From the NCBI RefSeq assembly GCF_000164865.1, contig NC_014618.1:558001-622000 (forward strand): 64,000 nt of DNA, written 5' to 3'. A model generated the notes under the pieces. That model searched no databases. It saw only the letters and a program-made list of their open reading frames with translations, and was not told the origin of the DNA. Shown here in pieces: positions 16,639 through 25,566 of this stretch. Made by a program: the position numbers and the translations under genes. How positions within the stretch are numbered: position 1 is the stretch's first letter; each line of letters starts with the position of its first letter. The stretch comes from [Enterobacter] lignolyticus SCF1 (lineage in GTDB: Bacteria; Pseudomonadota; Gammaproteobacteria; Enterobacterales; Enterobacteriaceae).

Positions 16639-17817
16639 TTACCGCCTATGGACGTTATGCATCCGCTCCAGCGCCTGTTCAAGCCGGGAGCGCTGCGTGC
16701 CAAAGTTTATCCGCAGATAGTTTTCGCCGTTCTGGACATAGTGACTGCCGTCCTCTATCACCACCCCGGCGCGGCGGGCGAAGTGTTCGGTGAGCCCGGT
16801 GGCGCTCATCGTGTCTTCGCTGATATCGATCCACGCCAGGTATGACGACTCCGGATTCATCATCCGCCAGTGCGGGAAATGGGTTTTGATGGCATCCGCC
16901 AGGTAGCGGGCGTTGCTCTGCAGATAGCCGTTGAGGGCATCCAGCCACGGCAATCCCTGCTGGTAGGCGAGAATAATCCCCCATACGCCGAAGACGTTCG
17001 GCGAGGTTATCGAGTTTTTTTCCAGCTGCTGGCGAAAGCGCTGTCGCAGGGCGTCATCTGGGATCATCGCGTAGGAGGTTTTCAGGCCGCCCAGGTTGAA
17101 CGCTTTATTCGGCGAGGTCAGCACGATCAGGTTATCCAGCGCCGCGCCGCCAGGCGTCAGGCAACTGACAAACTGCCCGTCGAGAATATGCTCGGCGTGA
17201 ACTTCGTCCACCATTAGGATTACGCCGTAGCGTTTGCAGAGATCGGACACCAGACGGATTTCGTCCGCCCGCCAGATGCGCCCGGACGGGTTGTGCGGCG
17301 AGCAGAAGAACCACAGCTTCGGCCGCTCGGTGTTGAGCTGGTGTTCAATCAGTTCCACATCCAGCTCGTAGCGGTTATCCACGGCCTTAAGTGGGTTAGC
17401 CAGCACCCGAACGCCCTGGCGCTGCGCCGCCATGGCGAAGGGGTCGTATACCGGAGTGTTCATCATGATGCAATCGCCCGGCTGGCAAAACGCCTGGACG
17501 GTATAGTGCAGCGTGGAGACGGTGCCGTAGGTCAGCGTTATCCAGCTTTTGTCGACCGCCGCCTGGTGGCGGTCGCGCTGAAAGCCGATTACGGCGTCGT
17601 AAAACTCATCGAAGCACCAGGTGTAGCCGAAGGTGCCGTGCTGCACGATGCGCTGAAAACCGTCGATCACCGCGGGCGGCGACATAAAATCCATATCGGC
17701 AATCCACAGCGGGATAAAATCAGCCGGCACATCGCCGAAACGGGAGCAGACAAACTGGTGGTCCCATTTTCGGCACTTATCGCTTTTGCGCTCCACGAGC
17801 GTGTCAAAATCAAACAC
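16639..17817 (-). CDS. MalY/PatB-like PLP-dependent C-S lyase/aminotransferase
   Basis: A 392-residue fold-type I PLP enzyme. The PLP lysine is K238 in TSPNKAFNLGGLK, with SPHNPSGR near 173 and the substrate-binding Arg in LRINFGTQRS near the C-terminus. It resembles the MalY/PatB group (cystathionine beta-lyase activity). The start is GTG behind a strong AGGAGG. It lies 12 bases downstream of a MalX-like PTS gene, reproducing the malX-malY pairing, but no malI regulator is adjacent and the pair stands at the end of the aga locus. A real role in maltose control is not implied; C-S lyase or aminotransferase activity on a sugar-linked substrate is possible. Confidence 0.8.
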   Translation of the reverse strand: MFDFDTLVERKSDKCRKWDHQFVCSRFGDVPADFIPLWIADMDFMSPPAVIDGFQRIVQHGTFGYTWCFDEFYDAVIGFQRDRHQAAVDKSWITLTYGTVSTLHYTVQAFCQPGDCIMMNTPVYDPFAMAAQRQGVRVLANPLKAVDNRYELDVELIEHQLNTERPKLWFFCSPHNPSGRIWRADEIRLVSDLCKRYGVILMVDEVHAEHILDGQFVSCLTPGGAALDNLIVLTSPNKAFNLGGLKTSYAMIPDDALRQRFRQQLEKNSITSPNVFGVWGIILAYQQGLPWLDALNGYLQSNARYLADAIKTHFPHWRMMNPESSYLAWIDISEDTMSATGLTEHFARRAGVVIEDGSHYVQNGENYLRINFGTQRSRLEQALERMHNVHRR

Positions 17818-17829
17818 CTTAACCTCCTG

Positions 17830-19401
17830 TTAAATTAACGCTTCAATACCCGTCTTCACGCTTTGTACCTGCGGTCCGATAATCACCTGCACGCTGTGCG
17901 CATCCAGCACCACCACCGACAGCGCACCGGCGTCTTTCAGCGCCTGCTTATCCAGTTTGCTCATATCTTTGACGACCAGACGCAGGCGGGTAATGCAGTT
18001 GTCCAGGGAGTCGATATTGTCCTTACCGCCCAGCGCGCGGAGGATAACTTCATGATCGTATTTCGATTTTCCGCGTGCCTTACGGTTTGCGTCCACCGCC
18101 TGCGCGGCGCCGTCAGGATCGATTTCACGACCCGGCGTTTTGATGTCGTGCCGGATGATGTACCAGCGGAAGACAAAGAAGTAGATGGCGAACCAGACGA
18201 TACCCACCGGGAAGACCAGATACCACTTGGTCGACAGCCCCTGCATCACGCCGAAAATAAGCAGGTCGAGGATCCCGCCGTCGGTGTTGCCGATGGTGAC
18301 GCCGAGCAGGGCCATAACCAGTAACGCCAGCCCTGACATGATAATGTGGAAGACATACAGCGCCGGGGCGATAAACAGGAACAGAAACTCAATCGGCTCG
18401 GAAATCCCGGTCACGACGGAGACCAGCACGCCGGAAAGCAGCAGCCCCTTGATGACCGGGCGGTTTTCCGGGCGCGCGGTACGGTAGATGGCGTAGGCCA
18501 CCGCCGGTAAACCGAAGATAAAGGTCGGCATAAAGCCCTGAGACAGGAAGGCGGTCACGTGAGGGCTAAACGGCAGACCGGCTTTCAGCTCGGCATAGAA
18601 AATGTTCAGCGCGCCGGCCACTTCGTGTCCGTTAACGAACTCGATACCGCCCGCAGGCGTGAAGCGCACCATCGCCAGCAGGATATGGTGCAGACCGAAA
18701 GGCTTGAGCAGCAGCACGCCAACACCGTAGAGGAATGGGCCAAACACGCTGGTGCCCTGGATGATGTGGCCGATCCCGGCGATGCCAAGCGCGACATATT
18801 TCCACAGCAGCGGGATAAACAGCCCTACCAGCGACAGCGTCAGCGCCGTCATGATCGGCACAAAGCGAATGCCGCTGAAGAAGGCGAACGCGTCGTGCAG
18901 CACGGTGTCCTGAAAGCGCTCATGCAGGAAGTAGGTGATAACCCCCACCACGATCCCGCCCAGCACGCCCATCTCCAGGGTCTGAATGCCGAGCACTACC
19001 GACTGTCCGACCTGCTTCATGGTGGCGGCATCGGCGAGCTGGTGGGTGACGGTCAGGTAGTAGTTGATGCTGAGGTTCATCAGCATATAGCCGACAAAAC
19101 CGGAGAAGGCGCCCACCGCCTTGTTGCGTTTCGCCAGCCCCATGGGGATAGCCATGGCGAACATCACCGGCAGGTAGGTAAAGGCGAAACCGCCGACCAT
19201 GGCGATAAAACCAAAGGTGAGCTGCGTTAATTCGCCGCCAAGAAAGGGAAAGCTTTTAATGGTGGAAGGACTGGTCACCGAGCTGCCGATACCGAGCAGC
19301 AATCCCATGAAGGCCAGTAAGGAAACCGGGAACATAAAGGTTTTTCCCAGGCTTTGAAAAAACTCCCACACTTTTGATTTGAATGACTTTTCCTGTGTCA
19401 C
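17830..19401 (-). CDS. PTS EIIBC permease, glucose-family, MalX-like
   Basis: A 523-residue IIC-IIB fusion. The IIC part (about residues 1-420) has roughly ten membrane segments and the family hallmark TGISEPIEF carrying the sugar-binding Glu. The IIB domain near the C-terminus has the phosphocysteine C469 in DNCITRLRL. No IIA domain is present, so it would use a partner such as Crr (EIIA-Glc). The start is GTG with GAGGAG upstream. Closest in layout to MalX, but its place directly after kbaY suggests it may transport a hexosamine or related sugar. Substrate unproven. Confidence 0.85.
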   Translation of the reverse strand: MTQEKSFKSKVWEFFQSLGKTFMFPVSLLAFMGLLLGIGSSVTSPSTIKSFPFLGGELTQLTFGFIAMVGGFAFTYLPVMFAMAIPMGLAKRNKAVGAFSGFVGYMLMNLSINYYLTVTHQLADAATMKQVGQSVVLGIQTLEMGVLGGIVVGVITYFLHERFQDTVLHDAFAFFSGIRFVPIMTALTLSLVGLFIPLLWKYVALGIAGIGHIIQGTSVFGPFLYGVGVLLLKPFGLHHILLAMVRFTPAGGIEFVNGHEVAGALNIFYAELKAGLPFSPHVTAFLSQGFMPTFIFGLPAVAYAIYRTARPENRPVIKGLLLSGVLVSVVTGISEPIEFLFLFIAPALYVFHIIMSGLALLVMALLGVTIGNTDGGILDLLIFGVMQGLSTKWYLVFPVGIVWFAIYFFVFRWYIIRHDIKTPGREIDPDGAAQAVDANRKARGKSKYDHEVILRALGGKDNIDSLDNCITRLRLVVKDMSKLDKQALKDAGALSVVVLDAHSVQVIIGPQVQSVKTGIEALI

Positions 19402-19522
19402 GTAGGGTACTCCTCGATAAGTATTATGGTAGCAGACGAGGCATTCCGGTTTAAGAATGCCTTGCCGCTTTTGCGAGGTTTATAGTTATTTTTTGGTAAT
19501 CGGATATGGCGCTAAATGAAGC
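19402..19522 (-). promoter_or_regulatory. Gap between kbaY and the MalX-like gene, with hairpin
   Basis: AGGCATTC / GAATGCCT forms an 8-bp stem at 19439-19462. There is no T-run after it on the minus strand, so it is a weak terminator at best. A TATAAA-like stretch in the A/T-rich part just before it (about 19480-19490) could be a separate promoter for the downstream PTS/PLP pair. Whether kbaY transcripts read through is undecided. Confidence 0.35.
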
Positions 19523-20395
19523 TTAGACTTCGGCGGTCTGGTGCAGACGATTTTCTGAACCGCAAACGCGGATTTTGCTACGCACAACGTCTTTCATCGC
19601 ATCCATGCCGACGCGCATGTAGTAGCGCGGGTCGTTGCCATCCGGGTTGTCCTTAAACCAGGCTTTTACCGCGCCGGCAAAGGCGATTTTCAGCTCGGTG
19701 GCGACGTTGACTTTGCACACGCCAAGCTCAATGGTGCGGCGGACGTATTCATCCGGTACATCGCTGGCGCCGTGCAGCACCAGCGGGACGGAAACCACTT
19801 CGCGGATTTCGCCCAGGCGCTGGAAATCGATCTTCGGACGGTGCGGGTACAGGCCGTGAGCGGTACCGATAGCGACCGCAAGGCTGTCGACGCCGGTCTG
19901 CTCAACGAAGCGGCGGGCCTCCTGCGGGTCGGTCAGGAAGGCGCTCTCGGCGTCAACGCTCATGTCGTCCTCCATGCCGCCCAGACGGCCCAGCTCGGCC
20001 TCTACGCTGCAGTCGTTCTGGTGACAGAAATCCACCACCGACTTCACCAGCTTCACGTTTTCAGCGAACGGGAAATGGCTGCCGTCAATCATCGCGCTGC
20101 GCACGCCGGCATAGACTTTACGGCGGATATCGTCCAGCGATTCATGATGGTCGAGATGCAGCGCCAGCGGCATGTCGTAGCTTTCAGAGTAGGCGCGGCA
20201 CAGCGCGTAGATCTCTTCAAACGCAATGTGTTTATAGGTGCCCGGCGTCCCGGCGAGGATCACCGGCGACTGCATCTCTTTACAGACTTCGAGGATGGCC
20301 TGAATGGTTTCGGCGTTGTGGATGTTAAACGCCGGAACGGCATAGCCGTGCTTCTGCGCATCCTGCAGCAGATATTTGGTCGAGATAATGCCCAT
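19523..20395 (-). CDS. kbaY: KbaY, tagatose-1,6-bisphosphate aldolase catalytic subunit
   Basis: A 290-residue class II (zinc) aldolase that splits tagatose-1,6-bisphosphate into DHAP and glyceraldehyde-3-phosphate, the last step of GalNAc/GalN breakdown. Zinc ligands are visible in LHLDHHES (near residue 80) and in IGTAHGLYPH and VLHGASD further on. GatY is a close relative, but the aga context (agaS 1 base upstream, kbaZ in the same locus) fixes it as KbaY. A GGAGG site for the start lies in the agaS end. It needs KbaZ for full activity. Confidence 0.95.
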   Translation of the reverse strand: MGIISTKYLLQDAQKHGYAVPAFNIHNAETIQAILEVCKEMQSPVILAGTPGTYKHIAFEEIYALCRAYSESYDMPLALHLDHHESLDDIRRKVYAGVRSAMIDGSHFPFAENVKLVKSVVDFCHQNDCSVEAELGRLGGMEDDMSVDAESAFLTDPQEARRFVEQTGVDSLAVAIGTAHGLYPHRPKIDFQRLGEIREVVSVPLVLHGASDVPDEYVRRTIELGVCKVNVATELKIAFAGAVKAWFKDNPDGNDPRYYMRVGMDAMKDVVRSKIRVCGSENRLHQTAEV

Positions 20396-20396
20396 G

Positions 20397-21560
20397 TTAT
20401 GCCTCCTCCGGGGTCCAGGGGTGAATGACGACGCCTTTAACGACGCGGTTGACGGTGCCGCTGGCGGAAGGTGTATCCGGCGTGATGCCCGCTTTGAGCG
20501 ATTCGGTCAGGGCGAATACCTGCGCATACATCAGGAAACAGAAGGCCTGCTCAACGTCGATAAACGCGCGCGCGGCGGGCAGAATAATGTGCGGACCGGC
20601 GGTGACTTCCGCGTCGGCGGTAGCGGAGATAGCCACCACGCGCATCGCCTGCTTGTCGCGGCGCAGTTCGGCCAGCAGGTCAAGGTCGTACCGGCGGGTA
20701 TACGGGTGTGAAGAGACGAACACCACCACCAGCGTTTTGTCATTAACCAGCGATTTCGGGCCGTGGCGGAAGCCGGTCGGGGAGTCATAAAACGCGGCCA
20801 GCTTGCCAGCGGTCAGCTCCAGCACCTTAAGCGAGCATTCACGCGCGGCGCCCTGCAGCCCGCCGCTGCCGAGATAAACCACCCGCTGCCAGGGGGAATC
20901 GCCGAAAACGCCGTCGCTGAAGTCGCCCAGAGAGGCGATGATCGCCTCGCAGCGGCGCGCGACATCGTCAAAGCTGCGGCTGTTGATCGTCTCCGGGGCG
21001 AACACGGCGAGGCAGCTTGCCATCATGGTTGAAATGCTGCTGGTCATTGCAAAGCCGCGGTCGTGGGTCTCTGCCGGCATCAGCAGCGGCCAGGCGCGAT
21101 CGTCGTTCACGGCGTTTTGATACAGCGCGCCGGCTTCATTACAGGTGATGATCAGGTGATGGCACTGGCGGACGCACTGGTTGGCCAGATCGACGGCGGC
21201 GACGCTTTCCGGGCTGTTGCCGGAGCGGGCAAAGGAGATAAGCAGGGTCGGCTGGGTTTCGTGAAGATAGTCAACCGGGTTAGTCACCAGATCGGTCGTC
21301 GGAACGGCGACAAAATTTTTCCCGGTATGGCGGGAGAGCCACGGCGCAATAATGTCGCCGATAAACGCCGATGTACCTGCGCCGGTCAGTACGATTTTTA
21401 GCGCCGGGTCAGCCAGCAGGGGCGCAAGAAAAGCGTCCAGCTCCGCGCGCTGCTGCGCGATATTTTTCAATGATGCTCTCCAGCAGCCCGGCTGCTGGCG
21501 GATCTCTTTTTCAGTCCAGGTTTGTGTTCCGGTAGGGCACCCGGTCAGGGTCTCACTCAT
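20397..21560 (-). CDS. agaS: AgaS, galactosamine-6-phosphate deaminase/isomerase
   Basis: A 387-residue protein with two SIS domains (ILTGAGTSAFIGD near residue 62-75 and VYLGSGGLQGAARE near 220). AgaS converts GalN-6-P to tagatose-6-P with loss of ammonia, joining AgaA to the tagatose steps. The start at 21560 is chosen by AAGGAT upstream and by E. coli length; a TTG or ATG 15-18 bases earlier is in frame but poorly supported. It begins a promoter-bearing sub-operon agaS-kbaY, with two AgaR-like boxes in the 267-base gap upstream. Confidence 0.94.
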   Translation of the reverse strand: MSETLTGCPTGTQTWTEKEIRQQPGCWRASLKNIAQQRAELDAFLAPLLADPALKIVLTGAGTSAFIGDIIAPWLSRHTGKNFVAVPTTDLVTNPVDYLHETQPTLLISFARSGNSPESVAAVDLANQCVRQCHHLIITCNEAGALYQNAVNDDRAWPLLMPAETHDRGFAMTSSISTMMASCLAVFAPETINSRSFDDVARRCEAIIASLGDFSDGVFGDSPWQRVVYLGSGGLQGAARECSLKVLELTAGKLAAFYDSPTGFRHGPKSLVNDKTLVVVFVSSHPYTRRYDLDLLAELRRDKQAMRVVAISATADAEVTAGPHIILPAARAFIDVEQAFCFLMYAQVFALTESLKAGITPDTPSASGTVNRVVKGVVIHPWTPEEA

Positions 21561-21612
21561 AACGTCATCCTTCATCAAGGTATTTCACTTCAGAAAGCAG
21601 CTGATGCTTTGC

Positions 21613-21636
21613 TTCCTTTCGTTTTGTTTCTCTTTA
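21613..21636 (+). promoter_or_regulatory. AgaR box upstream of agaS (proximal)
   Basis: The 24-base stretch has the AgaR core TTTCGTTTTGTTTC (21617-21630) followed by TCTTTA, matching the AgaR consensus as I recall it (TTTCRTTTYRTTTY core) at 22 of 24 positions. It lies 53 bases upstream of the agaS start. Confidence 0.7.
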
Positions 21637-21689
21637 CTGATATTGTCATTAACTGAAATCTATTAAAAAGAAAACGAAAGGTCAATGTC

Positions 21690-21713
21690 AGAAAGGAAAT
21701 AAAACGAAAAGCG
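21690..21713 (-). promoter_or_regulatory. AgaR box upstream of agaS (distal)
   Basis: On the minus strand the core reads TTTCGTTTTATTTCCT, about 20 of 24 matches to the recalled AgaR consensus. It sits about 130 bases upstream of agaS, opposite in orientation to the proximal box. A third purine-rich tract at about 21755-21783 is less convincing. The rest of 21637-21827 shows no gene. Confidence 0.55.
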
Positions 21714-21827
21714 TGATCCGCAAGGCAAAAGAAAAAGGCGATTGTATGGAGGGTATGAAAAGGAAAAGAAAGGAATAAAAAGGCATGCCGCGGTAGTGCG
21801 GCATGCAAAGACGTCATGAAAAAGAGG

Positions 21828-22961
21828 CTACAGGGGGAGAGCCTGACCGTGAATCCAAACGTGTTGCACCAAAAGAGCGCTGTTGAGGGCGATGAGGCTG
21901 GCGCGTTTGCCGATGGCAATCGACCCCAGCCTGTCGTCAACGCCCAGCATTCTGGCCGGGTGCAGCGACGCCATGCGAATGGCGTCCTCCGGCGGACATT
22001 GCGCCAGCGTCACCATGTTGCGAACGGCGGCGTCCAGCGACAGCGTGCTGCCCGCAAGACCGCCCGTCGCGGTGCGTACGACGCCATCGCGCATTTCGAC
22101 GTCGTAGCCGCAAATATCATAGCGCCCGTCCGGCATACCGGCCGCCCGCATGGCGTCGGTAATGAGCAGGGTCCTGTCGCCCGCGCACTGACAGCACAGC
22201 CGCATCGCCGCCGGGTGCACGTGGTGGCCGTCGGCGATAAGCTCCAGCCAGGCGCGGGCGTCGGTTAGCCCGGCGCCGACCATTCCCGGTTCGCGATGGT
22301 GCAGCCCGGTCATGCCGTTAAAGCAGTGCACCAGGCCATCGGCGCCCGCGTCCAGCGCGGCGATGGTCTGCGCCCAGGTGGCGGCGCTATGGCCGAGCAT
22401 GACCCGGACGTCACGGGATTTCAGGTGGCGGATGGCCTCCAGCGCCTGGTTTTTTTCCGGCGCCAGCGCCACAACCCGCAGCGTCTGGCGCGAGACGGCG
22501 ATAAGCGCATCCAGCTCTTCCTCGCACAGTTCGCGAAACAGCTCAGGCGGGTGCGCCCCTTTATTCAGCGGCGTGAAGTACGGCCCTTCCAGATAGCTGC
22601 CCAGCACCTCCGCCCCCGGCCCGCCGTTTTCGCAGCGTGCGGCGATACGCGCAAGTGCCGCATGGATAGCCGGTAGCGGGGCGGTGACGGTGGTGGGAAG
22701 CCACGCGCCAACGCCTTCCCGCGCTTTGTGCATCGCCAGCGCGTCCAGCGCGCCGGGTGCCTCGTCCATTACGTCGACCCCGTCGCCGCCGTGCACGTGG
22801 GTGTCGATGTAGGCCGGGCAAAGCAGCTCCGCATCGCGTACCGATACTCCGGCGGGAATCGGCTCGATGGCGCGAATTACCCCGTCATCAATACGCAGCT
22901 GATGGTCGTCCAGCCAGCCCTGTTCCGTCAGCAGGCGTCTGGCGCGCAGCAGCTGAGTCAT
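21828..22961 (-). CDS. agaA: AgaA, N-acetylgalactosamine-6-phosphate deacetylase
   Basis: A 377-residue amidohydrolase of the NagA/AgaA group. Metal and substrate residues are visible: DTHVHGGDGV near 53, SYLEGPYF near 122, MLGHSAAT, LVHCFNGMTG near 211, and the catalytic Asp in LITDAMRAAG. It removes acetate from GalNAc-6-P, giving GalN-6-P for AgaS. It overlaps agaF by 4 bases (ATGA), so the two are translationally coupled at the end of the kbaZ-agaVWEFA transcript. NagA is the main alternative, but the context favours AgaA. Confidence 0.93.
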   Translation of the reverse strand: MTQLLRARRLLTEQGWLDDHQLRIDDGVIRAIEPIPAGVSVRDAELLCPAYIDTHVHGGDGVDVMDEAPGALDALAMHKAREGVGAWLPTTVTAPLPAIHAALARIAARCENGGPGAEVLGSYLEGPYFTPLNKGAHPPELFRELCEEELDALIAVSRQTLRVVALAPEKNQALEAIRHLKSRDVRVMLGHSAATWAQTIAALDAGADGLVHCFNGMTGLHHREPGMVGAGLTDARAWLELIADGHHVHPAAMRLCCQCAGDRTLLITDAMRAAGMPDGRYDICGYDVEMRDGVVRTATGGLAGSTLSLDAAVRNMVTLAQCPPEDAIRMASLHPARMLGVDDRLGSIAIGKRASLIALNSALLVQHVWIHGQALPL

Positions 22962-23395
22962 ATGCCTTCACCAATCTCGCAGTCTTCTTCGCGGCTGCGG
23001 GCCAGTTCGTCCACCAGAGAGGTCAGCCCGCGGTGTCCGCACTCCAGCGCCTGAAGACGAAACTCTTCGCCGCTCAGCCCTTCGCGCTCCAGCGCCATTT
23101 CCAGCAGCAGCTGCAGGTTGGTGCCGGTAATCACTTCGCAGCCCGGCGCCTGCATGGCAAGCGTCGAGGCGACCCGAAACGGCGTACCGCCAAGCAGATC
23201 GGTCAGAAAGACGATCCCTTCACAGTCGCTCAGGGTCTGCGTGGCTTCCGTTAGCTGCGCCGTCAGCCGCGCGGTGGTGGAACTCTCCGGGAAATCAACC
23301 GCCACAAACTGCGGCTGCTCGCCGAGAACCTGCTTCATGGCTTGCGCCAGGCCACTGGCGAATCCGCCGTGGCCGGTAAGAATAATGCCTAACAT
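22958..23395 (-). CDS. agaF: PTS EIIA component AgaF
   Basis: A 145-residue mannose-family EIIA protein with the phosphorylated His9 in ILTGHGGFASG, and FLTDLLGGTPF near 66. It passes phosphate from HPr to AgaV (IIB) during GalNAc uptake. Two ATG codons are adjacent at 23398 and 23395; the second is chosen because it leaves a better gap after AGGGAG and matches E. coli. The stop overlaps agaA. Confidence 0.93.
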   Translation of the reverse strand: MLGIILTGHGGFASGLAQAMKQVLGEQPQFVAVDFPESSTTARLTAQLTEATQTLSDCEGIVFLTDLLGGTPFRVASTLAMQAPGCEVITGTNLQLLLEMALEREGLSGEEFRLQALECGHRGLTSLVDELARSREEDCEIGEGI

Positions 23396-23410
23396 CATGC
23401 TCCCTCATCA

Positions 23411-24289
23411 TTACAGGAAATGCGCAAATTTACCGACAATGCCCAGAACGACGGTAATGCCGATCAGGCGCAGCGGGCTCCAGCCGCGGCGTACCAGCCA
23501 GAACATGGTCAGGGTATAGACCAGCGGCAGGAAGGCGGGCATCAGCTTATCGATAACGTCGCTTTGCAGCTTAACGACGGCGTCGCCCGCGGTAATTTCC
23601 AGCGTGGTGGCGAGCCGTACGTAGGTCGCTACCAGCGCGCCAATGACCGTCATCCCAACGATGGATGCCGCATGGCCGACCTTTTTGGTGTTGGCTTTGA
23701 TAAGCGGGATAGCCGACACCCCCATCCGGTAAGCATAGTGCGCCAGACCGAAGCGCAGGCCCAGATGCACGACGTTAAACATCACCAGGAAGACTATCGC
23801 CCCGAGAATCGAGCCCTGCAGGGCAAGGCTTGCGCCGATACCGCCGCAGATGGGCAGCAGCGTCAGCCAGAACATAGCGTCACCGATGCCGCCCAGCGGG
23901 GCGCCGACGGCGATTTTGGTGCTCTGGATGCTGTTGACGTCCTGCTTGGAGCGCTCCATCGCCAGAATAATGCCGATAACAAAGGTCACCAGGAACGGGT
24001 GGGTGTTAAAGAACCCCATATGGCCCTTCATGGCCCGCGCCAGGTCGCGCTTGTTGGTATGGATCTTCTTCAGCGCCGGCAGCAGCCCGTAAAGCCAGCC
24101 GGAAGCCTGCATACGTTCATAGTTAAAGGATGCCTGCAGCAGCATGGAGCGCCACGCGACCCGGTTGATGTCTTTTTTGGTTAACTCCGCGCCGAGCGTC
24201 TGGTCTTCATAGACGTTTTCATTGACGCCGGTAAGCAGCGTCTGCTCGTCGTCCGCCGCGGCCGGCAGCGTGGTGTGATTAGATGCCAT
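23411..24289 (-). CDS. agaE: PTS EIID component AgaE
   Basis: A 292-residue mannose-family IID membrane subunit. The N-terminal cytoplasmic region contains KKDINRVAWRSMLLQASFNYERMQ, the family marker, and about four to five hydrophobic segments follow, with GAPLGGIGDAMFWLT near the middle, characteristic of IID. With AgaW it forms the GalNAc channel. It overlaps agaW by 11 bases. Confidence 0.92.
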   Translation of the reverse strand: MASNHTTLPAAADDEQTLLTGVNENVYEDQTLGAELTKKDINRVAWRSMLLQASFNYERMQASGWLYGLLPALKKIHTNKRDLARAMKGHMGFFNTHPFLVTFVIGIILAMERSKQDVNSIQSTKIAVGAPLGGIGDAMFWLTLLPICGGIGASLALQGSILGAIVFLVMFNVVHLGLRFGLAHYAYRMGVSAIPLIKANTKKVGHAASIVGMTVIGALVATYVRLATTLEITAGDAVVKLQSDVIDKLMPAFLPLVYTLTMFWLVRRGWSPLRLIGITVVLGIVGKFAHFL

Positions 24290-25061
24290 CTTCGAATTCC
24301 TCTTCTTGCTGCGCGCGGGTAGCGGCAGGTTGCGGGTCCTTACGGAGCAGGTCGATCAGCGCCATCGCCAGCGCGGCGGCCGCTATGGCCAGTACCGGGA
24401 GCTTCAGCCAGGCCGCTGCCACAAAGCCGATAATGAAATAAGGGATGTACACGTTTTTCATCATGATTTTCAGCAGTACGGCAAAGCCGATAGCCGGCAT
24501 GATGCCGCCCGCGACGCCGAGGCCGTCAATCAGGCGCGCAGGCAGCACGTCGATGGCGGTTTTGGCGTGTTCCGCGCCGAAGTAGATTGGCAGAAACGCG
24601 CAGAGAAAATAGAACGTGCCCAGCGCCAGCAGCGCGAGGTAGTTGACCCGCTCAATCCCGTTGGCGTCGGCGTTAGCCGCCATGCGGTCGCAGCGCGACA
24701 TCACGCCGGACATGACGGAGAACAGGAAGGTAATGCCCATCTGCACGGCGACGGCGAACGGTACCGCAACGCCGACCGCGACATCGGGTTTGACGCCCGT
24801 GGTGATAGCAAACGCCGTCCCGACGATGGTGCCGATAATCACGTTAGGCGGCTGCGCCCCGGCCAGTGGCGCCAGGCCCATCCAGACCAGCTCCAGGGTC
24901 CCCCCGGTAAGAATACCGGTGTGCAGGTCGCCCAGAATCAACCCGACCAGCGGCCCAAGCACCACCGGGCGGTGCATGTGCGTCAGGCCGTTAAACATAT
25001 CCAGGCCCGCGATAAAGGCGAGAATGCCCAGTGCGGCTGCCTGTAACAAACTGATTTCCAT
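24279..25061 (-). CDS. agaW: PTS EIIC component AgaW
   Basis: A 260-residue mannose-family IIC membrane subunit, full length. LEISLLQ-type N-terminus, GLTHMHRPVVLGPLVGLILGD near 25-46 and GGTLELVWMGLAPLAGAQPP near 53-72 are family signatures. In E. coli K-12 the homologue is truncated, which blocks GalNAc use. This copy is intact, so the transporter should work. It is followed by agaE with overlapping frames and preceded by agaV after 11 bases. Confidence 0.93.
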   Translation of the reverse strand: MEISLLQAAALGILAFIAGLDMFNGLTHMHRPVVLGPLVGLILGDLHTGILTGGTLELVWMGLAPLAGAQPPNVIIGTIVGTAFAITTGVKPDVAVGVAVPFAVAVQMGITFLFSVMSGVMSRCDRMAANADANGIERVNYLALLALGTFYFLCAFLPIYFGAEHAKTAIDVLPARLIDGLGVAGGIMPAIGFAVLLKIMMKNVYIPYFIIGFVAAAWLKLPVLAIAAAALAMALIDLLRKDPQPAATRAQQEEEFEDGI

Positions 25062-25072
25062 CGCGATCTCCT

Positions 25073-25546
25073 TCAGAGTAGTTTAAACAGATCCTGCGCG
25101 GGCTCAGTCGGTACGCCCTGAACAAAGCAGGCGACGCCCGCGCTTTTCAGCCCGTTGAATGCCGCAATGTCGTGGGCGTCAACGGACACCGTTTTGGCGA
25201 TTTGCTGCTTACCGTCGGCGTAGTGCATGTTGCCGACGTTGATCCGGGTGACGGGGACGCCGCCCTCAACCAGCTTCAGGAAATCCGCTGGCGTTCTGCA
25301 CACCAGCAGAATTTTTTGGCGGTCGGCCGCGCGGTGGATGTTGTCGATCACCTTTTGCAGCGACCAGAAGCGAACGGCGATACCTTCCGCCAGCACCATT
25401 TCCATCAGGTTTTGCTGCACCGGATCCTCGGCAACTTCATCGTTGGCGACCAGCACCAGGTTCGCGCCGGCAAATCCTACCCACTGAACGCCAACCTGAC
25501 CGTGAATCAAACGCTCATCAATACGGCTTAAGACAATATTTGGCAT
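25073..25546 (-). CDS. agaV: PTS EIIB component AgaV
   Basis: A 157-residue mannose-family IIB protein. The phosphorylated His15 is in SRIDERLIHGQVGVQW, and VGNMHYADGKQQIAKTVSV near the C-terminal half is typical of the GalNAc-specific branch. It phosphorylates GalNAc to GalNAc-6-P during import through AgaW/AgaE. It lies 20 bases downstream of kbaZ in the same transcript. Confidence 0.93.
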   Translation of the reverse strand: MPNIVLSRIDERLIHGQVGVQWVGFAGANLVLVANDEVAEDPVQQNLMEMVLAEGIAVRFWSLQKVIDNIHRAADRQKILLVCRTPADFLKLVEGGVPVTRINVGNMHYADGKQQIAKTVSVDAHDIAAFNGLKSAGVACFVQGVPTEPAQDLFKLL

Positions 25547-25566
25547 AACGTAATCCTTCGCTTTTA

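Noticed and set aside
16639..19401. Calling the PTS/PLP pair malX and malY
   Set aside because: The families fit, but the malI regulator is missing and the pair sits at the end of the aga locus; orthology and function are not shown.
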